NCBI GenBank assembly: GCA_903830945.1 | Contig: CAIKVT010000058.1 | Location: 169,179 to 233,178 of the forward strand | Length of the DNA: 64,000 bases | From: an uncultured Elusimicrobia bacterium | Lineage (GTDB): Bacteria; Elusimicrobiota; Elusimicrobia; UBA1565; UBA9628 | Direction of reading: 5' to 3' | In this document: positions 12,748 to 20,875 of the stretch, one piece after another | Numbering within the stretch: the stretch's first letter is position 1 | How the letters are laid out: every line of letters starts with the position of its first letter | Program-made: the position numbers and the translations under genes | The notes under the pieces: model-generated | What the model saw: only the letters and a program-made list of their open reading frames with translations | The model's database searches: none | Told to the model about the DNA's origin: nothing

Positions 12748-14778
12748 ATGAAATCTTCGTTTAAGAGTGCGTGTAAATGTGGGACTGCGGTCATGTGGGC
12801 ACTTTCCCCTGCGCTGGCCATGGCGCAGACCGCTCAGAAGCCGGACGACATAGTGGTGACTGCGACGCGCTACGGGAAATCGCTGGCGGACCTGCCGGCG
12901 CGTGTCACGGTGGTGACCGCGGCGGACCTGCAGCGGCTTGCCATCGAGAAATTGGACGATGCGCTGGCCTACGTCGCCGGCGTGACGACAAACCGCCAGG
13001 ACGGCGCGTATTCCTTCACCTCCGTCGTGTCTTTGCGTGGACTCTCCACGGCCCAGCAGGGGCGGACCTTGGTCCTGTTAGACGGCGTCCCAGTCAACAC
13101 CTCGGCAACTGGCGGCGTCAACTGGAACCGTATTCCCATCGAGATGGTGGAACGCATCGAAGTCTTCAAAGGGCCGGGCTCTTCGATCTACGGCGGCGAT
13201 GCTGTGGGCGGGGTCATCAATATCATCACCCGCAGGCCCCGCCGCAAGGCGGAGGCCTTCGCGGTCGGCGAAGTGGCGTCCTACCAGACCGACAACGAGA
13301 GAGGGATGGTGGCGGCCAGATCTTCTGGGACTGCCTCGGATTTTTATTTACGCGGCTACGGCTATTACGGTCATAGCAAGGGGTATAATTCGACTCCGGA
13401 CGCTTTGAAAACGGACAAGAATACCACTTACACCAACAGGACTTATCAGGAGCACGGCGGAGCTGGGCTGGCCGGCTACGGCTGGAAGATGGGAAGCGCG
13501 GAGTTCGAATATACGAACTCCGATGATTTCCGCCAGGAGGGGACGCGCATTCGGGCGCTTGAAGGCGCGAACCGATGCTATGGGCTAGATACCTACCGGG
13601 TCAGCGGCGAAGGCAAGTTCGGAGAGACGGGTTGGCGTCTGTTGGGCTACCGACAGCAGGAGCTATACCGTCGGCTCCTGGAAAGCCAGAGTGGGACCAC
13701 TTATGCACGCACCGACACCACGGTGGATCGGAGGGACTACAATCTTTCCGGCAGCATCTCTCGTCCCATTTTTTTCGACCAGAAGCTGAGCCTGGGAGGG
13801 GAATTTAAGGCGGGCCGGGTCAACGGCGTGGATCGGACCGGCGCTGTTTCTCTCAATGATGCCGGCAAGATGGATACCTACGCTTTTTATCTACAAGATG
13901 ATGTTTCTCCCGGGGAAGGCTATCCTGCGATCCTGGCCAGCGCGCGCTACGATGCGGCGCGCTTTTATGACGGCTTTTACAGCAATCCCAACTACCCTAC
14001 ATTGACCGGGCCCCTTGCGGCGCAGAATTGGGAGGCTTTGACCTGGAGGGCTTCAGCTCGTCAGAGGCTTGCCGAGAGCTTCAGCGCTTACCTGTCTTAT
14101 TCCCGGGGATTCCGTCAGCCCAGCCTGGAAGATATGGTTCTGAATTTGGTCAAGAGCAGCACTAAATATGTCCAAGCCAATCCGAATCTGGGACCGGAGA
14201 AAATCGATACCTACGAGTTGGGCGCGGATTATGTCCCAGTGCGGGGATTGAAATTATCGCCGAGCCTGTTTTATTCGCGGGGGGTGGATTTCATTTATTC
14301 CGTCCCCACCGGAGTGGCCAAGGTCCTCGGCAGGACCGTGTACCAGAGCCAGAATGTCGCCTCGGTCGATATTTACGGCGTCGAAGCTGAGGCCGCTTAC
14401 GCTGCGGATCCGGCCATGCTTTCCGTCAGCTACACTTTCAATCGATCGCGCATCAGCAGCTGCCGCCAGAACGCGGCGTTGAACGGCAACGATTTGGCCT
14501 ACGCTCCCCAGAACCAAGCCGCGGCCTCTTTAGGCTGGCGTTTTCCATGGCTCAATGCTTCCGCTTCCTGGCGCTATAAAGGAACGCAATTCTCGGATGA
14601 TAACACGTTGAGGGTCAGCCCTTACTCCACGCTGGCTTGCAAGGCGTGGCGGCGCCTAGGCGCGGGGTTAACTGTTTCGGCCGCTCTGGAGAACGCGCTC
14701 GATAAGCGCTATCAGGAGAGCACGACGGACTTGGCTCCAGGCCGTACCGAAAAGGCTGCCTTGACCTGGGAATTCTGA
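12748..14778 (+). CDS. TonB-dependent outer-membrane receptor
   Basis: Signal peptide, plug domain 'IVVTATRYGKSLADLPARVTVVTAADL...VERIEVFKGPGSSIYGGDAVGGVINIITRRP', C-terminal 'ENALDKRYQ...LTWEF'; SD 'AGAGGGG'. Confidence 0.93.
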   Translation: MKSSFKSACKCGTAVMWALSPALAMAQTAQKPDDIVVTATRYGKSLADLPARVTVVTAADLQRLAIEKLDDALAYVAGVTTNRQDGAYSFTSVVSLRGLSTAQQGRTLVLLDGVPVNTSATGGVNWNRIPIEMVERIEVFKGPGSSIYGGDAVGGVINIITRRPRRKAEAFAVGEVASYQTDNERGMVAARSSGTASDFYLRGYGYYGHSKGYNSTPDALKTDKNTTYTNRTYQEHGGAGLAGYGWKMGSAEFEYTNSDDFRQEGTRIRALEGANRCYGLDTYRVSGEGKFGETGWRLLGYRQQELYRRLLESQSGTTYARTDTTVDRRDYNLSGSISRPIFFDQKLSLGGEFKAGRVNGVDRTGAVSLNDAGKMDTYAFYLQDDVSPGEGYPAILASARYDAARFYDGFYSNPNYPTLTGPLAAQNWEALTWRASARQRLAESFSAYLSYSRGFRQPSLEDMVLNLVKSSTKYVQANPNLGPEKIDTYELGADYVPVRGLKLSPSLFYSRGVDFIYSVPTGVAKVLGRTVYQSQNVASVDIYGVEAEAAYAADPAMLSVSYTFNRSRISSCRQNAALNGNDLAYAPQNQAAASLGWRFPWLNASASWRYKGTQFSDDNTLRVSPYSTLACKAWRRLGAGLTVSAALENALDKRYQESTTDLAPGRTEKAALTWEF

Positions 14779-14853
14779 CGCCGGGTCATCTCGACGACGC
14801 CCCGACATCTGATCGGAGTCTGGCAGTCGTGGTTTTTGCTACCATCTGTCTTG

Positions 14854-15204
14854 ATGAAAGTGCGCGTCAAGGTCTGCCTTGCCAACGAGCGCAACGAGCC
14901 TTTCATGGGTATCGGCCTGGTATGGCTCCTGACCCGGATCCACCAGTTCCATTCCATAAGTCAAGCTGCGCAGGACATGGGGATGTCCTATGTCAAAGCG
15001 CATTCCATCCTTAAACATTTAGAACATGGTCTCCGTCGTCCTTTATTGTTCCGTCGCCGGGGAGGCGCCGAGAAAGGAGGCGCGGAACTGACCCCATTCG
15101 CGGAGAGATTCCTGACGCGCTATTCCCGTCACAATGATCGGGTCAGCCGCTACGCCCAGAAGGAGTTCGCCCCCCTGATCAAGAGTTTGCGCAGCCTGCG
15201 GTGA
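14854..15204 (+). CDS. ModE-type N-terminal winged-HTH regulator lacking a molybdate-binding (TOBE/Mop) domain
   Basis: 'GLVWLLTRIHQFHSISQAAQDMGMSYVKAHSILKHLEHGLRRPLLFRRRGGAEKGGAELTPFAERFL' matches the ModE HTH pattern; ORF ends right after the HTH region. Confidence 0.75.
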   Translation: MKVRVKVCLANERNEPFMGIGLVWLLTRIHQFHSISQAAQDMGMSYVKAHSILKHLEHGLRRPLLFRRRGGAEKGGAELTPFAERFLTRYSRHNDRVSRYAQKEFAPLIKSLRSLR

Positions 15205-15229
15205 TTTTTCCTTTGAGCCGGGGGCGCGT

Positions 15230-17317
15230 GTGCGTCAGTTGAGGGGGCTTAAAAGCCTTTCCTTCGGCCGTCTGCGAATCGAGACGGTTCTGCCGCTCGC
15301 CGTCGCCCTGATCACCTTCCTTGTTTTCTCAGGCGTCCTCAGAAATGGGTTCGTGAACTGGGACGACAATGTGAATTTCCCGCCGGATTATCACTGCCGC
15401 AGTCTTGGATGGGTGAACTTGCGCTGGATGTTCGCACTGTCGTCAGGGGTCACCTATGACCCACTGGTCATGCTGCTTGTCGCTCTGACATATGCGATAT
15501 GGGGAATGAATCCCCTGGGATACCATCTGGCGGGGATCATGGTGCATGTCGCCGTGGCTGTGGCCCTTTACCATACGACCGTCTGCCTCCTCCGCTCAAC
15601 CGCGCTCATCCGGGATAACGGTTCCGAGGCGGCTTTGCGCTGGTCTGCCGCGGTGGCAACGCTGCTCTTTGCCCTTCATCCGCTCCGAGTGGAAGCCGTG
15701 GCCTGGGCTTCCGGACAGCATCATGCGCTTTCCTCTTTATTTTTTCTGATTTCTATTTGGTCGTACCTCAAATCGCGAGGTCCCCAGGAGACGCATCGAC
15801 GCTGGCTGAGGGCATCGCTCATCAGCTACGCCTTGTGTCTGCTCTCCGGCCCTGTCGGCGTGACGCTGCCCGTCGTCCTGTTGATTTTGGACGCTTATCT
15901 GCCGAAATGTCTGGACGCCGGCACCGGGAAATCCGATCTGTGGGCGAATCTGCGGGAGAAAACCCCCTTTTTCATTATTGCCGCCATGGGATGCCTGGCC
16001 ACAATGAAGATGAGAGCGGAGCATGGGCATTTTGTCACACTCGCCCAGCACGGCGTTGCGCAGCGTCTTGCGCAGGCCCTATTCGGATTGGCCTTTTATC
16101 TCCGGAAGACGCTGGCGCCCTGGGGGCTCTCTCCCCTCTATCCTTTGCCGAGGGTCGATGTTTTGGCTGGGCCGATCCTGTTGAGCGGATCGATCGTGGC
16201 CGCGATCACCGTTGTCGCGCTCGCCGCTCGTCGACGTTGGCCGTCCGGACTTGCTGTTTGGTCCTATTATATCGTCACGCTCACACCGGTCTTGGGGTTC
16301 ACTCAGTTCGGCTTGCAGATCGTCGCTGACCGCTACACCTATTTGTCCTCTTTCGGATTCTCGGTTCTGGCGGCCGGGGCTCTGGCGCGGCTTGGGCAAG
16401 AGAGCGGACGCCGCGCCTGGAGAAATGCGGTCGTTATCGCGGGGATGTTCCTGGGAGCGCTGAGTTGCATGACCTGGCGCGAGATCAAGGTCTGGCGCGA
16501 TCCTGAAAATCTATGGGGACGGGTGCTCGCCTTATACCCTGACTATGCTTTGGCCCACAACAACCTGGCAGTCGCCTTGGCCGCGGAAGGAAAAATAGAT
16601 GAGGCGATCCGGCATTACAATCTCGCGCTGAAAACGAATCCGGACATCGGCCTGGTTCATAACGACCTGGGAGTCGTCTTGGCCGAGCGCGGGCAATTTG
16701 ATGAGGCGATCCGGCATTATAATCTGGCGTTGAAAGCGCAGCCGGACTACGCCGAAGCCCATAACAACCTGGCGTTAGTCCTTGCCAAGCAGGGGAAAAC
16801 GGACGAGGCGGTCGCGCAATATAATCTGGCGCTTCAGGAGTTTCCGGATTACCCCGAAGCCCATTACAACCTGGGGGAACTCTTGGCCAAGCAGGGAAAG
16901 GTGGTCGAGGAGATCCGGCAATTCGAATTGGCGATCCGGGCGCGGTCGGACTATGCCGAGGCTCATAACAATCTGGGGATCGTCTTGTACGAGCAAGGGA
17001 AAATAAACGAGGCTGCATTGCATTTTGACCTGGCCATCCGGGCGCGGCCGGACTATGCCGAAGCCCATAATAACTTGGGCGGGCTTTTGGGCGGACAAGG
17101 CAGAATAGACGAGGCCATCCTGCAATTCGATCTGGCGCTCAAGACGCGGCCGGACTATGCCGATGCCCATAACAATCTGGGCGGAGTCTTGGCTCGGAAA
17201 GGAAAAAAAGACGAGGCGATCCGGCATTTCCGTCGAGCTATCGAGATCGACCCCGGTCACGCGGCGGCTCGCGGCAACCTGGCGCTGCTCCTGAAGGAAT
17301 TCAAGCCGCATCGATAG
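15230..17317 (+). CDS. Polytopic membrane protein with C-terminal TPR array (TMTC/GT-C-like)
   Basis: Multiple TM helices then tandem 34-aa 'AEAHNNLGxxLxxQGKxDEAIxxFxLAxxxxPDY' repeats. Confidence 0.85.
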   Translation: MRQLRGLKSLSFGRLRIETVLPLAVALITFLVFSGVLRNGFVNWDDNVNFPPDYHCRSLGWVNLRWMFALSSGVTYDPLVMLLVALTYAIWGMNPLGYHLAGIMVHVAVAVALYHTTVCLLRSTALIRDNGSEAALRWSAAVATLLFALHPLRVEAVAWASGQHHALSSLFFLISIWSYLKSRGPQETHRRWLRASLISYALCLLSGPVGVTLPVVLLILDAYLPKCLDAGTGKSDLWANLREKTPFFIIAAMGCLATMKMRAEHGHFVTLAQHGVAQRLAQALFGLAFYLRKTLAPWGLSPLYPLPRVDVLAGPILLSGSIVAAITVVALAARRRWPSGLAVWSYYIVTLTPVLGFTQFGLQIVADRYTYLSSFGFSVLAAGALARLGQESGRRAWRNAVVIAGMFLGALSCMTWREIKVWRDPENLWGRVLALYPDYALAHNNLAVALAAEGKIDEAIRHYNLALKTNPDIGLVHNDLGVVLAERGQFDEAIRHYNLALKAQPDYAEAHNNLALVLAKQGKTDEAVAQYNLALQEFPDYPEAHYNLGELLAKQGKVVEEIRQFELAIRARSDYAEAHNNLGIVLYEQGKINEAALHFDLAIRARPDYAEAHNNLGGLLGGQGRIDEAILQFDLALKTRPDYADAHNNLGGVLARKGKKDEAIRHFRRAIEIDPGHAAARGNLALLLKEFKPHR
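16540..17290 (+). repeat. Tandem ~102-bp repeats encoding TPR units
   Basis: Recurrent 'ggactatgccgaagcccataacaacctggg...gaggcgatccggcat' blocks. Confidence 0.85.
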
Positions 17318-17395
17318 GGCGTTTTGCGGCAGGCGCTTCGACTTGCGTAACCCCCGGAACGGCCCGGGGTTTATGTATAATTTTCCAGCCAAATC

Positions 17396-18649
17396 ATGGA
17401 CCGCTTCATCATCGACGGCGGCACACCCTTGCGTGGCGATGTGCGCATCAGTGGCTCGAAAAACGCCGCACTCCCCATCCTGATCGCCACCCTCCTCACC
17501 GATGAGTCCTGCGTCATCGAAAATGTCCCCACGCGCCTGCGCGACATCCGCCTGACCTTCCGCGTGCTGGAGGCCATCGGCAAGCGCGTGGACGTCTCCG
17601 GCAGTCGCGTTGTCGTCCACGCGAACAAGCCCCTCAAGACCCGCGCCCCCTACGACCTCGTCAAGCAGATGCGCGCTTCGGTCCTTGTGGCCGGCCCCCT
17701 TCTGTCCCGCTTCGGCTGGGTCCGCGTTCCCATCCCGGGCGGTTGCGCCATCGGCTTGCGGCCCATCGATATCCACATCCAAGGATTTCAAGACCTCGGT
17801 GCCCGCCGCGTCCTCGACCAAGGCGACCTCATCCTCGATTCGCCCCTGCGGCCCGGCCGCGTGCGCTTCAAGTCCCCAAGCGTCGGCGCCACCGAGAACC
17901 TCATGATGGCCGCCGCGGCGTTGGAGGGCACCACCACCATCGTCAACGCGGCCCGCGAGCCCGAGATAGAGGACCTCGCCGGCTTCCTCACCGATATGGG
18001 CGCTAAGGTGACCGGCGCCGGCGGCTCCACCATCGTCGTGCGCGGCGCCCGGCGTCTTAAAGGCGTGAGTCATCGCGTCATCCCGGACCGCATCGAGACC
18101 GGCACTTTCATGCTGGTCGCGGCCGCGACCGGGGGCCGCGTGCGTCTGCTGGGTGTCGAGCCGGCCCAGGTCCACGCCCTCAGCGTGAAGATGCGCGCGG
18201 CCGGGGCAGTGGTGCGCGAAGGCCAGGGGCAGATCGTGGTCTCCATGAAGGGACGGCCTGTTCCGGTGGCGATGGCTACAGCTCCTTATCCGGGTTTCCC
18301 CACCGACCTCCAGGCGCCTTGGATGGCCTGGATGTCGCTGGCCCAAGGCCGCAGCCGGATCAAGGAGACCGTCTTCGAGAACCGTTTCATGCACGCGGCC
18401 GAGCTCGGCCGCATGGGAGCGCGCATAGCGGTCTCGGGCGACACGGGCGTGGTCCAGGGCGTGCCCGCGCTTTCCGGAGCGCCCATCATGGCCTCTGACC
18501 TGCGGGCCGGCGCCGCGCTCCTGGTGGCGGCTCTCGCCGCGCACGGCCGCACCTCGGTAGCGCGCGTTTACCACATAGACCGCGGCTACGAGCGCGTAGA
18601 GATCAAGCTCCGGGCGTTGGGCGCGCGGATCAAGCGCGTCAAGACATGA
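17396..18649 (+). CDS. murA: UDP-N-acetylglucosamine 1-carboxyvinyltransferase
   Basis: 'MDRFIIDGGTPLRGDVRISGSKNAALPILIATLL', 'PGFPTDLQAPWMAWMSLAQG'. Confidence 0.93.
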   Translation: MDRFIIDGGTPLRGDVRISGSKNAALPILIATLLTDESCVIENVPTRLRDIRLTFRVLEAIGKRVDVSGSRVVVHANKPLKTRAPYDLVKQMRASVLVAGPLLSRFGWVRVPIPGGCAIGLRPIDIHIQGFQDLGARRVLDQGDLILDSPLRPGRVRFKSPSVGATENLMMAAAALEGTTTIVNAAREPEIEDLAGFLTDMGAKVTGAGGSTIVVRGARRLKGVSHRVIPDRIETGTFMLVAAATGGRVRLLGVEPAQVHALSVKMRAAGAVVREGQGQIVVSMKGRPVPVAMATAPYPGFPTDLQAPWMAWMSLAQGRSRIKETVFENRFMHAAELGRMGARIAVSGDTGVVQGVPALSGAPIMASDLRAGAALLVAALAAHGRTSVARVYHIDRGYERVEIKLRALGARIKRVKT

Positions 18650-19926
18650 CCTTTCGGGGGGCTCTGCGGGTCCTCGCCGGGCGGCAGGAGAGTCGCATGT
18701 TGCTTGGCCTATCCCGCGTCAAGCGCGTCTTGCGGCGTTTGGGGGACCCTCACAAGTCTTTGCCTTGCATCCATGTGGCGGGCACCAACGGAAAGGGGTC
18801 GACCTGCGCCATCTTGGAATCCGTCCTGCGCGCCGCCGGCTTTCGCACCGGGCTCTACCTGTCGCCGCACCTGGAGTCCGTGCGCGAGCGCATCCAGGTC
18901 GGCGGGAGGATGATCCCGGAGCGGGAATTTTCCCGGCTTCTGGGGCTGGTCCTGGCTGCCGACCGGCAAGAGGAGCTCACTTACTTCGAGTTGCTTACCT
19001 GCGTGGCCTTCCTTCATTTTCAAGAGCGTCAGGTCGAGGCGGCGGTCCTGGAGACCGGGATGGGCGGCCGGCTCGACGCGACCAATGTCGTGGCCAAGCC
19101 GCTGGCCAGCGTCATCACCTCCATCTCTCTCGACCATACGCAGTGGCTGGGGAAGGCCTTGTCCCGGATCGCTTTCGAAAAAGCCGGCATCATCAAGCCT
19201 GCGGTCCCGGTCTTCTGCCCGGCCTTGCCCGGCGTCGCTCTGTCGGTGGTCAAGAAAACAGCCAAGGCTTTGCAAGCCCCCTTGACCGTCGTAGGCCGGC
19301 CTTTCAAGACCCTCGCCGTCGACTGGAGAAGGAACCGCCAGGTCTTTGGCGACGGTCGAAGCCGCTTTGGACTCTCCTTACTCGGTTCGCGGCAAGGGCA
19401 GAACCTGGCGCTGGCTAAGGCCGTCTTGGACGGCCTTGCAAAGGTCCTGCCCGTGAGCGGGGCGGCCTGGCGCAGGGGAGCCGGCGGAGTCCGTCTTCCC
19501 GGCCGCTGCGAGGTGGTGCGCTGGCAAGGCAAGACCGCGATCATAGACGGCGCGCACAATCCGGAAGCCATGGGGGCGTTCGCCCGTTTCCTTTCCGATT
19601 CGCCTTGGCGAGAGAAACCTGTGCTCTGGATCATGGGGGTCATGAAGGACAAGGACCTGGCCGGGATCGTGCGCCCGGTCGCGGGTCGCATCGAAGCCGC
19701 CTGCGCCGTGGAGCCGGGCAATGCCAGGGACCTGTCCGCGGCTGCCTTGGCGGCCGAGCTGCGCCGGCAGGCTCCGCGCGCGGTCGTATGGGTCACCCCG
19801 GACCCGGCGCAGGCCTTGCGGGACTGGCACCGGAGCCCGACCTCTCCTGGGACGGCCGTCGTCTGCGGTTCTTTCTATCTGGCCGGGGCGGCGCTCAAGA
19901 CTTTAAGAGGAGGAATCGGTGCCTAA
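18646..19926 (+). CDS. folC: Folylpolyglutamate synthase/dihydrofolate synthase
   Basis: 'CIHVAGTNGKGSTCAILESVL', 'GLYLSPHL', 'DGAHNPEAM'; ATGA overlap with murA. Confidence 0.92.
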   Translation: MTFRGALRVLAGRQESRMLLGLSRVKRVLRRLGDPHKSLPCIHVAGTNGKGSTCAILESVLRAAGFRTGLYLSPHLESVRERIQVGGRMIPEREFSRLLGLVLAADRQEELTYFELLTCVAFLHFQERQVEAAVLETGMGGRLDATNVVAKPLASVITSISLDHTQWLGKALSRIAFEKAGIIKPAVPVFCPALPGVALSVVKKTAKALQAPLTVVGRPFKTLAVDWRRNRQVFGDGRSRFGLSLLGSRQGQNLALAKAVLDGLAKVLPVSGAAWRRGAGGVRLPGRCEVVRWQGKTAIIDGAHNPEAMGAFARFLSDSPWREKPVLWIMGVMKDKDLAGIVRPVAGRIEAACAVEPGNARDLSAAALAAELRRQAPRAVVWVTPDPAQALRDWHRSPTSPGTAVVCGSFYLAGAALKTLRGGIGA

Positions 19927-20875
19927 GCTCGCTTTCGGCGTGGACGTGGGCGGGACTTTCGCCAAGCTCTCGGCCGTATCGCCGGCCGGCAAGGTGCTCC
20001 GGCTCGAGCAGGCGCCAACGCAGGCGCACCTCGGCCCGGCGGCCTTCGTGCGCCGGATCTGCGACATGCTCAAGGCCTGGCAGGCGCAGGGCCTGGCGGC
20101 TGGCGCCTTGGGCTTCGGCGTGGCCGGAGACGTTGACCATGAGCGCGGCCGGCTGCGTATCTCTCCGAACCTGCCCGGCTGGCAGGGCTATCCCTTCCGG
20201 GATGCCTTTCACAAGCGCCTGGGTCTGCCCACGGTCATGGAGAACGACGCCAACGCCGCGGTCTGGGGCGCCTACGTCACCGAGCTTAAGCGGCGGCCGC
20301 GCCACATGCTTGGCGTGACCTTGGGCACCGGCGTGGGCGGGGGGGTGGTCGTCGACGGCCGCCTGCATCGGGGCGCGACCGGCTCGGCCGGCGAGATCGG
20401 CCACACCCAGGTCGTCGCGGATGGCGAGCCCTGCAACTGCGGCTGGCGCGGCTGCCTTGAGGCTTATGCCGGGACTTATGGCATCCTGCGCACGGCGCGG
20501 CGGCTGTTGCATGGCCGGCCGCGGCGCGGCGCCGTCCTGCGCCGGCTAGTTCCGGACCTGGAGGCCCTTACACCAAAACTCCTGAAGCTCGCCGCCGATG
20601 CGGGCGACGAGGTTGCGGCCGAGGTCTGGGAGAGGACCGGCAGCATGCTCGGCCTTGGGCTTTCCAACGTGGTCATGGTCATCAATCCCGACGCGCTTCT
20701 GCTCCTGGGCGGGGTTTCCAGCGCCGGGCATTGGGTTTTGGACCCGATCCGCCGCGTCTTCCGCAGCCGGCCTTTCGGCACGTCCTTGCGCGCGGTCAAG
20801 CTGGGCTGCGCGGCCGACCCTAACGGCGGCTGTGTGGGCGCGGCTCTGCTGGCCTCGGAGGCGTCCTGCCGTTGA
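19919..20875 (+). CDS. ROK-family sugar kinase (glucokinase-like)
   Basis: 'FGVDVGGTFAKL', 'ENDANAAVWGAY', 'GTGVGGGVVVDGRLHRGATGSAGEIGH', zinc motif 'CNCGWRGCLEAY'. Confidence 0.9.
   Translation: MPKLAFGVDVGGTFAKLSAVSPAGKVLRLEQAPTQAHLGPAAFVRRICDMLKAWQAQGLAAGALGFGVAGDVDHERGRLRISPNLPGWQGYPFRDAFHKRLGLPTVMENDANAAVWGAYVTELKRRPRHMLGVTLGTGVGGGVVVDGRLHRGATGSAGEIGHTQVVADGEPCNCGWRGCLEAYAGTYGILRTARRLLHGRPRRGAVLRRLVPDLEALTPKLLKLAADAGDEVAAEVWERTGSMLGLGLSNVVMVINPDALLLLGGVSSAGHWVLDPIRRVFRSRPFGTSLRAVKLGCAADPNGGCVGAALLASEASCR

Noticed and set aside
16540-17290. Regular repeats considered as a CRISPR-like array
   Set aside because: The period matches 34-codon TPR units in an open frame; no unique spacers between identical repeats.
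17349-17372. Hairpin AACCCC...GGGGTT between the TPR gene and murA as a terminator
   Set aside because: Short stem with no T-tract; could equally be leader structure or chance in GC-rich DNA.
16775-18574. 599-aa minus-strand ORF
   Set aside because: Antisense to the TPR gene and murA; low-complexity His/Asp/Gly-rich translation typical of antisense frames in high-GC DNA.
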